In this document: piece by piece, positions 17,710-27,471 of the stretch
Numbering within the stretch: position 1 is the first letter of the stretch
Layout: each line of letters opens with the position of its first letter
Assembly (NCBI RefSeq): GCF_002885955.2
Contig: NZ_POQS01000009.1
Location: 69,437-133,436 of the forward strand
Source: Achromobacter pulmonis
Lineage (GTDB): Bacteria > Pseudomonadota > Gammaproteobacteria > Burkholderiales > Burkholderiaceae_B
Length of the DNA: 64,000 bases
Reading direction: 5' to 3'
Program-made: the position numbers and the translations under genes
The notes under the pieces: generated by a model
Told to the model about the DNA's origin: nothing
The model's database searches: none
Seen by the model: the letters and a program-made list of their open reading frames with translations, nothing else

Positions 17710-19384
17710 CGATCTGGCCTTCCTCCAGGCCGGCCTTGCCGCCGATCTGGTCTTCCAGGAATTCCTGCATCTTGTTGCCCAGCTGAATCGTCACGCCGCT
17801 GCAAAAGCGCCGCGCCGCGACGATGGTGGCGGTCTGCAGCGGCTGCAATTCACGCGCCAGCTGGGCCTCTTCGGCTTCCAGTTCGGTCAGGTCCTGGCCG
17901 AGCTTGAGGTGCGTGTTGCGCGCGCGCTCGGCCACGTCGGCCGGGGCGCGCTGCGGATTGGCCTGCAGAAAGGTCAGCAGCTTTTCGAGCTTGGCCTTTT
18001 CCTCGTTCATCTGCTGGCGCTTGCGGTTCAGCGCCGAACGCTTGATGTCGGCGTGCGGGTCCAGGCCGGCCTGCACCAGCGTCGGAATGCCCGAAGGCGC
18101 GCCGATGGTGCCGGCGCGCACGCCGGTCAGCGCGCGTGTCTGGCCGCCCACGATGGCGGTCTGCTGCGTGTTGGGCGGGCCGACGTTGATGCTGCCGCCG
18201 GCGGCGATGCTGCTTTGGCGGATCTCGCGCTCCACCTCCACGTTGCGGCCGGCGCTGACGATGGCGTTGGTGATGAAGCGGGCGCGCACCTCGCCGCCGC
18301 AGATGATGCGGGCGGTGCGCGCCGCGGCGGCGGCGTTCTGCAGCGCCTCGGCCGTGCCGATGATGCCGCCCTTGACCGTGACGCTGCCGCCGGCTTCCAC
18401 CAGCGCGGCCTCCATCGTGCCGTTGACGACCACGTCGCCGGTCACGCGCACCTCCATGGTGGCGCTGATGTCGCCGCGCACCTGCAGCGAGCCCTCGAAA
18501 TTGATGTTGCCGGTGGACAGGTCGACGGCGTCGACTTCCACCACCGGATTGACCTGCACGCCGTGGCTGACCAGGGTGGGCGTGCCCGAGACGGTGGCGC
18601 GCAGCAGCAGCGGGTCCTCGGGATCGACCTCGACGCCGGCCAGCTCCTTGGCGAAGGGCGTGTCGGGCATTTCGTCGGGCAGCACCGGCTGGCCCAGCAC
18701 GTCGGTGCCGTCCACGCCGGGCAGGGGCGGCACGCGCCGCATCAGCGGCGTGCCCGGGGTGACCAGCAGCAGATTGCCCAGGTCGCGGTAATCGACCTGG
18801 GCCAGTTCGTCGATGTCCTCGCCGCGCGGTTTCAGGCGGTCCAGCAGGCTTTCGAAGCGGGTGGGCGTGCCGCGCACGGGCGGGGTGCCGCGCGCGACCT
18901 CCACGGTTCCGGGGGCGCCGCGCTCCAGCGCCGCGGCCAGTTCCTCTTCCAGCACGCCATGGACGATGCCCTGGTCGGCCAGCGCCTGGCGCACGTCGGC
19001 CAGCGCCACGGGCTTGCCGCCCTTGGGGGCGTGCAGGGTGAGCAGCGCCGACATGCGGGCGGGGTCGAGTTCGAGTTCGAAACTGCCGTCCACGACCATG
19101 CCGACCGCGCCCTCGACGCCGTCCTGGGCCTGGCGGCATTGCTCGATGAAGGCCTGGACGGCGTGGGCGTCGAGCGCTTCGGCGTTCCAGCCCTGCGCCG
19201 TGACGGCGGCGCTCAGCGTGTCCCAGGTGGGCAGATCGGCGGGGAAGCGGGGCGCATCGGCGGCCGGAAGATCGGGCGTCTCCGGGACGTCGGCCGGCTC
19301 CGGACGAGTCGGCGGCATGTAGCTTGCCGTCAGGACCCGGGTACTGGCGTCCAGCGCCAGCCGGAGCGTGTTTGTTGCGTCCAT
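17699..19384 (-). CDS. FapA / DUF342 domain protein
   Basis: 561 residues from ATG 19384, where GGAGAGG lies five bases upstream; a GTG seven codons earlier is also open. The centre (~residues 190-420) is a right-handed beta-helix typical of DUF342 polymers (NINFEGSLQVRGDISATMEVRVTGDVVVNGTMEAALVEAGGSVTVKGGIIG). A coiled-coil of ~80 residues (RSALNRKRQQMNEEKAKLEKLL...) and a short C-terminal cap follow. Such proteins are named after Vibrio FapA, a flagellar assembly and localisation protein; no flagellar gene is nearby, so the function here is open. Confidence 0.85.
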   Translation of the reverse strand: MDATNTLRLALDASTRVLTASYMPPTRPEPADVPETPDLPAADAPRFPADLPTWDTLSAAVTAQGWNAEALDAHAVQAFIEQCRQAQDGVEGAVGMVVDGSFELELDPARMSALLTLHAPKGGKPVALADVRQALADQGIVHGVLEEELAAALERGAPGTVEVARGTPPVRGTPTRFESLLDRLKPRGEDIDELAQVDYRDLGNLLLVTPGTPLMRRVPPLPGVDGTDVLGQPVLPDEMPDTPFAKELAGVEVDPEDPLLLRATVSGTPTLVSHGVQVNPVVEVDAVDLSTGNINFEGSLQVRGDISATMEVRVTGDVVVNGTMEAALVEAGGSVTVKGGIIGTAEALQNAAAAARTARIICGGEVRARFITNAIVSAGRNVEVEREIRQSSIAAGGSINVGPPNTQQTAIVGGQTRALTGVRAGTIGAPSGIPTLVQAGLDPHADIKRSALNRKRQQMNEEKAKLEKLLTFLQANPQRAPADVAERARNTHLKLGQDLTELEAEEAQLARELQPLQTATIVAARRFCSGVTIQLGNKMQEFLEDQIGGKAGLEEGQIVIR

Positions 19385-19545
19385 TTCAGCCTCTCCGCTT
19401 GGCACTGGCGGCCAAGTTCTTCATTTGGTAATGATGCGAAATATTAAGACATATTCTAGCGCAGGATTAGGACGTAGGTAGGAGCGACAAAACCGGCGGT
19501 CCGCAGCAGCATATGAGCTCGCCCACGCATCCGGAGCCCGACCCT

Positions 19546-20295
19546 ATGCGCAGCCCCCTCCGCCCCTTTCTACCGGCCCTGCGCGCCCGCCTGGCGCGCG
19601 CCGGCGGCATCGCGGCGCTGGCGTGCGTCATCGGCGGGCCGCTGGCGTTGGCGCCCGCCGCCCCGGTCCAGGCGGCCGAGGTCTATCGTTACAAAGATCC
19701 CTATGGCGTCTGGCGGGCCATGAAGGTGCCCAACGGCTACGCCAAGCACTACAAGCGGGCCCAGGTCCGCGCCGGCTGGCGCAGCGCCGGCAAGCCGCTG
19801 TGCGTGACCTGCGAACCCCAGCCCGGCGACGGCGCGCGCCAGGCGCCGCTGGCGCCGGCTTCGCGCGCGGCGTACTGGGAAGGCAAGGGGGCCAGCGCGC
19901 ACGACACACTGATCGCGCGCGCGGCCCAGGATTCGGGAGTGGACCGGGCGCTGCTGACGGCGGTCATCGCCATCGAATCGGGTTTCCGCAGCGACGCGCG
20001 TTCGCCCAAGGGCGCGCTCGGCCTGATGCAGCTGATGCCGGCGACGGCGGCCACGCTGCTGACGGTGGACGACGTGGAGACGGCGCTGGTGGACCCCGCC
20101 ACCAACGTGAAGGCGGGCTCGCGCCACCTGCGCCGCCTGCTGGACCAGTATCCGGGCCGGCTGGACCTGGCGCTGGCGGCCTACAACGCGGGCGAGGGCG
20201 CGGTGCGCCGCTACGACGCTGTGCCGCCCTATGCCGAGACCCAGGCCTACGTGCGCGACGTCACGGCCCTGTACGAGCACTACAAGGCGCCCTGA
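19546..20295 (+). CDS. Lytic transglycosylase (SLT domain), secreted
   Basis: 249 residues from ATG 19546, chosen because GGAG lies nine bases upstream; an ATG at 19513 gives 11 more residues. A signal peptide ends near PVQAAEVYRYKDPYG, and the first mature residues look like a DUF4124-type beta motif. The C-terminal ~140 residues are an SLT goose-lysozyme-like domain with catalytic Glu in AVIAIESGFRSDARSPKGALGLMQLMPATA and the AYNAGEGAVRRY motif. It cleaves the glycan strand of peptidoglycan to 1,6-anhydro ends in the periplasm. It stands alone between divergent and convergent neighbours. Confidence 0.9.
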   Translation: MRSPLRPFLPALRARLARAGGIAALACVIGGPLALAPAAPVQAAEVYRYKDPYGVWRAMKVPNGYAKHYKRAQVRAGWRSAGKPLCVTCEPQPGDGARQAPLAPASRAAYWEGKGASAHDTLIARAAQDSGVDRALLTAVIAIESGFRSDARSPKGALGLMQLMPATAATLLTVDDVETALVDPATNVKAGSRHLRRLLDQYPGRLDLALAAYNAGEGAVRRYDAVPPYAETQAYVRDVTALYEHYKAP

Positions 20296-20308
20296 GCGGG
20301 CGCCCGGC

Positions 20309-21586
<1,278 letters not shown>

Positions 21587-21591
21587 GGCGT

Positions 21592-22257
21592 TCAAGGCTT
21601 GCGAGTGGGGTTGGCGGAATAGGGCGCGGCGCAGGCCGCGGCGGCGGCGCGGATGCTGGGCGCTTCGAAAAGGCCGGTGATGACGGCGATGGCATCGGCG
21701 CCGGACTGCGCCACCAGCGCGGCGTTGTCGGGCGTGATGCCGCCGATGGCGACGACCGCGGGGCGGGGCGCGTCGCGCTGGTCGGCCAGCTGGCGCGCCG
21801 CGGCCAGCACCGAGAGCGGCGCGCGCACCGTGTCCGGCTTGACGGTGGAGGGGAACATGGCGCCGAAGGCGATGTAGTCGGCGCCGGCGTCGAGCAGGGC
21901 CTGGGCGCGGTCCAGGTCGTCGTAGCTGGAGCCGCCCAGGATCAGGTCGGGACCGGCCTCGGCGCGGATGCGCGCCAGGCTGTCGTCGTCGCGGCCCACG
22001 TGGGCGCCATCGGCGCCGACTTCCAGCGCCAGACGCCAGTCGTCATTGATGAGGAACACCAGGCCCAGCTCGCGGCACAGCGGCGCCAGCGCGCGCGCCT
22101 GTTCGGCGCGCACCGCGTCGGGCACGTTCTTGCGGCGCAGCTGCAGCGAGCGCATGCCGCCTTCGGCGGCCTGGCGCACCGCCCGCAGCAGGCGGTCGGT
22201 GTCGTCCCATTCGGGGGTCACGCCGTACAGGCCGGCGGGGAAACGCAGCGCTTTCAT
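21592..22257 (-). CDS. thiE: Thiamine phosphate synthase
   Basis: 221 residues, TIM barrel. Recognised by SLQLRRKN, FLINDDWRLALEVGADGAHVGRDD, the phosphate-binding ILGGSSYDDLDRAQALLDAGADYIAFGAMFPSTVKP and VAIGGITPDNA. It joins HMP-PP and thiazole phosphate to thiamine phosphate. The ATG overlaps the end of the thiD-like gene by four bases (ATGA), so both are translated together, and hemL follows. No TPP riboswitch is visible upstream. Confidence 0.94.
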   Translation of the reverse strand: MKALRFPAGLYGVTPEWDDTDRLLRAVRQAAEGGMRSLQLRRKNVPDAVRAEQARALAPLCRELGLVFLINDDWRLALEVGADGAHVGRDDDSLARIRAEAGPDLILGGSSYDDLDRAQALLDAGADYIAFGAMFPSTVKPDTVRAPLSVLAAARQLADQRDAPRPAVVAIGGITPDNAALVAQSGADAIAVITGLFEAPSIRAAAAACAAPYSANPTRKP

Positions 22258-23069
22258 TGGGGAGGAATCCGGTTGGGTATGCGCCGGCCCATGCCGGGCA
22301 GGAAACTGGCGGCGATCGCGCTGTCGGCGTGCGCCAGGCCCTGGCGTACGGCCTCCGGCATGTCCAGGCCGCGGGCCAGCATGGCCGCGATCGCGGTGGC
22401 GGCCACGCCGCCGGCGTCGCCGTTGCGGTCGGGCGGCGCCTGCCAGGGCAGGGTGGCGGTCTGGCCGTTGGGGCCCAGCAGCATGTTGGCGTAATGGCCG
22501 GGACGCTGCGGGCTGCCCAGCACCAGCACCCATTGGGCGCCGGCGGCCACCAGGGCGTGCATGGGCGAAGGTGCGTCCCCGATATCTATGTCGCCGTCGG
22601 CGTGCCATTGCGCCAGGCGCAGGTGCTCGATGACCAGCAGGTCGGTCTGCGGCAGCACCAGCTCCAGCGTGGCGGCCAGCAGATCGTCGGCCTCGTCCTC
22701 GTCGGCGGCGTTGGCCGGCGGCTGGGCGCGCTGGCCCAGGTGCAGCACCAGCGGCACCTGGCTGTAGTCGGCCGCGACCTGCGCGGCTACGCTGGCCGTT
22801 TCGGCAGTGTATAGTCCGCCCACCTTGATGGCCTGCACCGGCATGTCTTCGAGCAGGCAGCGCGCCTGGTCGTCGAGCAGGTCGGGCGAAACGGGATGGA
22901 TTTCTTCGATACCGGCGGTATCCCGCACGGTGAGGGCGGTCACGGCCGCCAGGCCGTGGCAGCCGAGGGCGGCGCAGGTGACGGCGTCTGCCGGCAAACC
23001 ATCGGAGCCCGAGGGATCGAGCGGACCGAAGACCAGAACGAGAGGGGGAGTAACGGGGGCCACGTGCAC
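22254..23069 (-). CDS. ThiD-like hydroxymethylpyrimidine/phosphomethylpyrimidine kinase, divergent
   Basis: 271 residues from a GTG start (a second GTG lies two codons later); no ribosome-binding site is obvious. The ribokinase-like fold is recognisable (DPSGSDGLPADAVTCAALGCHGLAAVTALTVRDTAGI, QAIKVGGLYTAE). However, the ThiD anion-hole motif GTGC near the C-terminus, which carries the catalytic Cys, reads NGDAGGVAATAIAAML here, and the N-terminal HMP-binding GGAGIQAD reads GSDGLPAD. Coupling to thiE supports a thiamine role. It may be a degenerate or altered-specificity kinase, with a canonical ThiD elsewhere. Confidence 0.8.
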   Translation of the reverse strand: MHVAPVTPPLVLVFGPLDPSGSDGLPADAVTCAALGCHGLAAVTALTVRDTAGIEEIHPVSPDLLDDQARCLLEDMPVQAIKVGGLYTAETASVAAQVAADYSQVPLVLHLGQRAQPPANAADEDEADDLLAATLELVLPQTDLLVIEHLRLAQWHADGDIDIGDAPSPMHALVAAGAQWVLVLGSPQRPGHYANMLLGPNGQTATLPWQAPPDRNGDAGGVAATAIAAMLARGLDMPEAVRQGLAHADSAIAASFLPGMGRRIPNRIPPQ

Positions 23070-23218
23070 AGCGCTTGAGTATGGCTATCCGGACTCATTT
23101 ACGATGAATCAGGGGAAGCCCTATTGGGTTTCGGTAAGATTGTCCCCATTCTAATGGAAGCCCCTCACCTTTGCCCCGCCGCCGGGGCGCGGGCCGGGAT
23201 TTGATGTAAGAGAGAACT

Positions 23219-23383
23219 ATGCGTACATGGATGTGTTTGATTTGCGGCTGGGTCTACGATGAAGAAGCCGGCCTGCCCGACGAGGGTATTGCTCCCGGCA
23301 CCCGCTGGGAAGACGTGCCGCCGAACTGGGTCTGTCCCGAATGCGGCGCGCGCAAAGAGGACTTCGAACTGATGGAAATCTGA
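23219..23383 (+). CDS. Rubredoxin
   Basis: 54-residue protein beginning MRTWMCLICGWVYDEEAG. Iron ligands are the two CxxC pairs C6/C9 and C39/C42 (WVCPECGARKEDFE). All hallmarks of a small rubredoxin are present, including GIAPGTRWEDVPPNWVCP. It carries single electrons in the cytoplasm. AAGAGAG precedes the ATG. It is divergent from the thiD-like gene across a 149-bp gap that must hold both promoters. Confidence 0.95.
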   Translation: MRTWMCLICGWVYDEEAGLPDEGIAPGTRWEDVPPNWVCPECGARKEDFELMEI

Positions 23384-23518
23384 CGCGGCACTGCCGACAA
23401 CTTCCGCCAAGGCTCGTAAGATGGGATCAAGCCCCATCCCTCGCGACCACGGGACGGCCAGGATGCGTTTGCGCGGCCGGTCCCTCGGTTCTCTCAGACT
23501 ACCCACGAAGGGGTTGCC

Positions 23519-24106
23519 ATGACGGAAAAGCACCAAGACGACACTACGACGCAGGCGGCCAATTTCGCCAACCAGTTCCTGATCGCCATGCCGGGCATGG
23601 TCGAAGGCAGCCTGGCGGGCTCGGTCATCTATGTCTGCGAACACACGGAACGTGGCGCGCTGGGCCTGGTCATCAACCGGCCCACCGACCTGACGCTGGG
23701 CACCCTGTTCGAGCGCATCGACCTGACGCTCGAAATCGGCCCCGTGAAGGACTCGCTGGTTTACTTCGGCGGGCCGGTGCAGACCGACCGCGGCTTCGTG
23801 CTGCACGCGCCGGCCGGCGACTACAGCTCCAGCATCAAGCTGGGCGGCATGGCGCTGACCACCTCGCGCGACGTGCTGCAGGCGGTGGCCGAGGGCAACG
23901 GGCCGGCGCGCATGCTGGTCACGCTCGGCTATGCCGGCTGGGGCGCGGGCCAGCTCGAAAGCGAGATGGCCCAGAACGCCTGGCTCAGCGTGGGCGCCGA
24001 CGACAGCATCATCTTCGACGTGCCGCCCGAGGACCGCTACCCGGCCGCGCTGAAGCTGCGGGGCATCGATCCGGTGATGCTGGCGGGCGACGCGGGCCAT
24101 GCCTGA
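23519..24106 (+). CDS. YqgE/AlgH family protein (DUF179)
   Basis: 195 residues. Family signature: NQFLIAMPGMVEGSLAGSVIYVCEHTERGALGLVINRPTDLTLGTLF, then VYFGGPVQTDRGFVLH and LVTLGYAGWGAGQLESEMAQNAWL. The biochemical function of the family is unclear (AlgH was linked to alginate regulation in Pseudomonas). AAGGGG precedes the ATG. It overlaps ruvX by eight bases, the common yqgE-ruvX pairing of proteobacteria. Confidence 0.93.
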   Translation: MTEKHQDDTTTQAANFANQFLIAMPGMVEGSLAGSVIYVCEHTERGALGLVINRPTDLTLGTLFERIDLTLEIGPVKDSLVYFGGPVQTDRGFVLHAPAGDYSSSIKLGGMALTTSRDVLQAVAEGNGPARMLVTLGYAGWGAGQLESEMAQNAWLSVGADDSIIFDVPPEDRYPAALKLRGIDPVMLAGDAGHA

Positions 24107-24500
24107 AGAGACCCTGCTTGCCTTCGATTTCGGCGAGAAGAAAATCGGCATCGCCATCGGCAACACGCTGACGCGCCACGCGCGGCCGCTGGAAATCATC
24201 TTCAGCGAAGTCCGCGAGGCGCGCTTCGGCCGCATCGCGGCGCTGCTGCAGGAATGGCAGCCGCGCCGCGTGATCGTCGGGCTGGCGCTGGACGCCGACG
24301 GCGGCGAACAGCCGGCCACCGCGCGCTGCCGCCGCTTCGCCAACCAGTTGCATGGCCGCTTCGGCGTGGCCGTCGAACTGGTCGACGAACGCGGCTCCAG
24401 CATGGAGGCGCAGCGCCTGCTGGGCACCAACGCCGCCGATGACGCGATGGCGGCGGCTGTTATCCTGCAACGCTACCTGGATGCCTTGCCGGCGGCCTGA
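24099..24500 (+). CDS. ruvX: Putative pre-16S rRNA nuclease / Holliday junction resolvase YqgF
   Basis: 133 residues with the RNase H-like fold: LAFDFGEKKIGIAIG (first Asp), VGLALDADGGEQ, VDERGSSMEAQ and the terminal DDAMAAAVILQRYLD. YqgF proteins process the 5' end of 16S rRNA and resemble RuvC-type resolvases. It is coupled to yqgE and followed 21 bases later by the pyrB-like gene, a typical beta-proteobacterial order. Confidence 0.94.
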   Translation: MPEETLLAFDFGEKKIGIAIGNTLTRHARPLEIIFSEVREARFGRIAALLQEWQPRRVIVGLALDADGGEQPATARCRRFANQLHGRFGVAVELVDERGSSMEAQRLLGTNAADDAMAAAVILQRYLDALPAA

Positions 24501-24521
24501 GGCCCGCGAACCGCCCCGCCT

Positions 24522-25418
24522 ATGCTCAATCCGCAACTCGATCGCCGCGGCGAACCGATACACCTGCTGACCACGGAAGGCCTGCCCCGCCGCCACGTCG
24601 AGCGCCTGCTCGACATGGCGCTCGCGGCTCCACCCGCCGTGCGCGCGCAGCCGGCCTATCTGTGCCTGCCGGACGACGCCGCGACCGAGCGCGACGCGTA
24701 CTCGGCCGCGGCCGCAAGCCTGGGCCTGCGCCCGGTGGCGCTGGCCGCCGACGCCGGCGAGACGCTGGCGGACGTGGCCGCCGCCCTGGAGCCGGGCCTG
24801 CTGGTGCTGCGCCACGCCGCCAGCGGCGCGGCGCATTGCGCCGCTGCCCATGCCGCGCCCGGCGTGCGCGTCATCAACGCCGGCGACGGCGGCCACGCCG
24901 ATCCGCTGCCGGCGCTGGCGCTGCTGCAGGCGATGCGCGAAGCCCGCCAGGACCTGGCGAATCTTTCCGTGACGCTGGTGGGCGACCTGCGTCACTCGCG
25001 CGTGGCGCGTTCGGCCATCCACGCCATGACCACGCTGGGCGTGGCGCAGGTAAGCGCGGCAGGCCCGGGCACCCTGCAGCCCGAAGGCCTGGCGCAACTG
25101 GGCGTGCGCGCCTGCGCCTCGCTGCGCGAGGGCCTGGACGCCGACGTCATCGTCATCCTGCCGCTGGACGTGGAACGGATCAGCGGCGCGCTGCTGCCCT
25201 CGGCCCGCGAATACGAACACTCCTTTGGCCTGACGCCCGCCATCCTGGCCGGGGCCCGCGCCGACGCCTTGCTGCTGCCCGCGGGCGCGCTGACGCCGGG
25301 CGTCGAGGTCGACGCCGACGTCGCGGCCAGCCTGGCTCCCACGCAGGCGCGCTTGGCCGCACTCACGCAGCAGTTGCGCGTGGCGGCCCTGGCCATGCTG
25401 GCCGGAGACGCGCCATGA
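24522..25418 (+). CDS. Aspartate carbamoyltransferase-like protein, catalytic motifs lost
   Basis: 298 residues, clearly homologous to PyrB (N-terminal LNPQLDRRGEPIHLLTTEGLPRRHVERLLD; LRHAASG; VINAGDGGHADP; VTLVGDLRHSRVARSAIHAMTTLGV; GALLPSAREYEHSFGLTP). The carbamoyl-phosphate site STRTRTTFE of active enzymes is AATERDAYS, the SxxKGE loop with its catalytic Lys is reduced to ADAGET, HPTQ is DPLP, LRLQxER is LPLDVER, and HPGPMNRG is LPAGALTPG. It is therefore probably inactive. It lies in the expected ruvX-pyrB-pyrC position with no frameshift. It may act as a structural or regulatory partner; an active PyrB should exist elsewhere. Confidence 0.8.
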   Translation: MLNPQLDRRGEPIHLLTTEGLPRRHVERLLDMALAAPPAVRAQPAYLCLPDDAATERDAYSAAAASLGLRPVALAADAGETLADVAAALEPGLLVLRHAASGAAHCAAAHAAPGVRVINAGDGGHADPLPALALLQAMREARQDLANLSVTLVGDLRHSRVARSAIHAMTTLGVAQVSAAGPGTLQPEGLAQLGVRACASLREGLDADVIVILPLDVERISGALLPSAREYEHSFGLTPAILAGARADALLLPAGALTPGVEVDADVAASLAPTQARLAALTQQLRVAALAMLAGDAP

Positions 25419-26704
25419 GGCTGCACATCGCCAACGGCCGCCTGATCGACCCGGCCAACGGCGTCGACGGATTGCACGATCTCTACCTCGCGGACGGCCG
25501 CGTCGCGGCGGTGGGCCGCGCGCCCGACGGCTTCCAGGCCGACCGCCGGCTGGACGCGGCGGGGCTGGCGGTGCTGCCGGGCCTGGTCGATCTGTGCGCG
25601 CGGGTCGCGCAGCCCGGCGCGGCGGCCTTCGCGCCGACCGAACTGCGCGCGGCCCTGGCCGGCGGCGTCACCACGCTGGTGCTGCCGCCCGACGCCGCGG
25701 CGCCGCTGGACGAGCCGGGCAAGGCCGAGGCGCTGCTGCGGCAGGCGCAGCCCGGCCAGTGCCGGGTGCGCCCGCTGGGCGCGATGACGGTGGGACTGGC
25801 CGGCGAAACACTGGCCGAAATGGATCTGCTGGGCCGGGCGGGCTGCCTGGCCTGCGCCCAGGGCGAGCATGGCATCGCCGACACCCGCGTGCTGTGGGGC
25901 GCGATGCGCTATGCCAGCGCCCTGGGCCTGGCCTTGTGGCTGCGGCCGCAAGACCCGTGGCTGTCCCGCGGCGCGGTGGCCGCCGCCGGCGCCTATGCCG
26001 AACGCCTGGGCCTGCACGGCCTGCCGCCGCAGGCCGAGACACTGGCCCTGCACACCATCTTCGAATTGCAGCGCGCCACCGGCGCGCGCGTGCACCTGAC
26101 GCGCCTGTCCACCGCGGCCGGCATCGAACTGCTGCGCGCCGCGAAGCGCGAAGGCCTGCCGGTCACGGCCGACGTGTCGGCCAACAGCCTGCATCTGTGC
26201 GACGTCGACATCGGCTTTTTCGACACCCGCTTCCACCTGTCGCCGCCGCTGCGCGGCCAGCGCGACCGCCAGGCGATCCAGGCCGCGCTGGCCGAAGGCC
26301 TGGTCGATGCGCTGTGTTCGGACCATGCGCCGGTCGAGGCGCGCGCCAAGGCCATGCCCTTTCCGCTGTCCGAGCCCGGCGCCACCGCGCTGGAGCTGCT
26401 GCTGTCGCTGGCCCTGAAGTGGGCGCGCGACGCCCGCCGGCCCGTGGCCGACGCGCTGGCGCGCGTCACCAGCGGCCCGGCCGCCGTGCTGGCCGCGATC
26501 GCGCCGCAGGCGGCGCCCGTCGGCCAGCTGGGCGTGGGCGCGCAGGCCGACCTGTGCCTGGCCGACCTGGAAGCCGAATGGATGGTCGCGCCCGGCGCGC
26601 TGCACAGCCGCAGCGGCCAGACCCCGTTCGCGGGTATGATGCTGCCCGGCCGAGTACGCGCCACCGTCGTGGGTGGCAGCCTGGCCTGGGAGACTCCGGT
26701 TTGA
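25415..26704 (+). CDS. Dihydroorotase-like protein PyrC' (probably inactive)
   Basis: 429 residues of the amidohydrolase fold, overlapping the pyrB-like gene by ATGA. The metal-binding HxH of active dihydroorotases (DxHVHLREPG) is DLCARVAQPG, so both His ligands and the substrate Arg are missing; SDHAP near the C-terminus remains. In Pseudomonas an inactive PyrC' assembles with active PyrB into a dodecamer, so this gene fits the PyrC' class by family knowledge. It is unusual in that the partner PyrB here is also degenerate. Confidence 0.85.
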   Translation: MRLHIANGRLIDPANGVDGLHDLYLADGRVAAVGRAPDGFQADRRLDAAGLAVLPGLVDLCARVAQPGAAAFAPTELRAALAGGVTTLVLPPDAAAPLDEPGKAEALLRQAQPGQCRVRPLGAMTVGLAGETLAEMDLLGRAGCLACAQGEHGIADTRVLWGAMRYASALGLALWLRPQDPWLSRGAVAAAGAYAERLGLHGLPPQAETLALHTIFELQRATGARVHLTRLSTAAGIELLRAAKREGLPVTADVSANSLHLCDVDIGFFDTRFHLSPPLRGQRDRQAIQAALAEGLVDALCSDHAPVEARAKAMPFPLSEPGATALELLLSLALKWARDARRPVADALARVTSGPAAVLAAIAPQAAPVGQLGVGAQADLCLADLEAEWMVAPGALHSRSGQTPFAGMMLPGRVRATVVGGSLAWETPV

Positions 26705-27441
26705 AGCTGTTGCGCTTTGTCCTAAGGCTGGTCCTCGTGCTGCCCTGGATCGTTCTCGGCCTGCTCTGCGTGGGCCTGGCGTATCCGCTGCTCGGAATCC
26801 GCTCGCGCGCCTGGCTCAACCGCCACTGGTCGCGCTGCCTGATGGCGTTCTGCGGCCTGCAGGTCATCATCAAGGGCGAGCCGCGCCTGACCGGGCCGGT
26901 GCTGCTGGTGGCCAACCATGTGTCCTGGATCGACATCTTCGTGCTGAATTCGGCGCGCGCCACGTCCTTCGTCGCCAAGAGCGAGATCCGCAGCTGGCCC
27001 GTCATAGGCTGGCTGGTGGCCGGCGCCGGCACCCTGTTCATCGAGCGCGGCCAGCGCCACGCGGTGCACGCGATGGGTGAGGCCATGCAGGCGCGCTTCA
27101 AGCAGGGCGACGCGGTCGGCCTGTTCCCGGAAGGCACCACCAGCGAAGGCTTCGAGCTGCTGCCGTTCCACGCCAGCCTGTTCGAGCCGGCGCGCGCCGC
27201 CGCCGTGGAAATCCAGCCGGTCGCGCTGCGTTTCCTGCAGCATGGCAAGCGCAGCGGCTACGCCGCCTTCGTCGGCGAGGAATCGCTGGTGGCCAATCTG
27301 TGGCGGGTGCTGGGGGTTACCGGACTGGCCGTGGAAGTGGTGTTCCTGCCGCCGCTGCCGGCGCGGCATCCGGACGGCAGCCTGCCGACGCGGCTGGAGC
27401 TGTCGCACCAGGCCAGGGACGCGATTTCGCGGGTGTTGTAG
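26701..27441 (+). CDS. 1-acyl-sn-glycerol-3-phosphate acyltransferase family protein (PlsC)
   Basis: 246 residues from a TTG that overlaps the pyrC-like stop (TTGA). An N-terminal membrane helix (LLRFVLRLVLVLPWIVLGLLCVGLAYPLLG) is followed by the acyltransferase signature NHVSWID (HX4D), VAKSEIRSWPVIGWL, GTLFIERG and LFPEGTTS. It acylates lysophosphatidate or a related lysolipid at the inner membrane. Coupled to the pyr genes by overlap only; no functional link is apparent. Confidence 0.9.
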   Translation: MKLLRFVLRLVLVLPWIVLGLLCVGLAYPLLGIRSRAWLNRHWSRCLMAFCGLQVIIKGEPRLTGPVLLVANHVSWIDIFVLNSARATSFVAKSEIRSWPVIGWLVAGAGTLFIERGQRHAVHAMGEAMQARFKQGDAVGLFPEGTTSEGFELLPFHASLFEPARAAAVEIQPVALRFLQHGKRSGYAAFVGEESLVANLWRVLGVTGLAVEVVFLPPLPARHPDGSLPTRLELSHQARDAISRVL

Positions 27442-27471
27442 CGGGGCGGGCCGGCCGGCGCCGGCAAGCCC

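Noticed and set aside
22258..23218. TPP riboswitch controlling thiD-like/thiE
   Set aside because: The region upstream of the GTG start shows no recognisable THI-box conserved elements.
24522..25418. Frameshift or sequencing error as an explanation for the missing pyrB motifs
   Set aside because: Conserved PyrB segments before and after the lost STRTR loop are in one frame, and the altered stretch aligns almost without gaps, so substitutions rather than a shift explain it.
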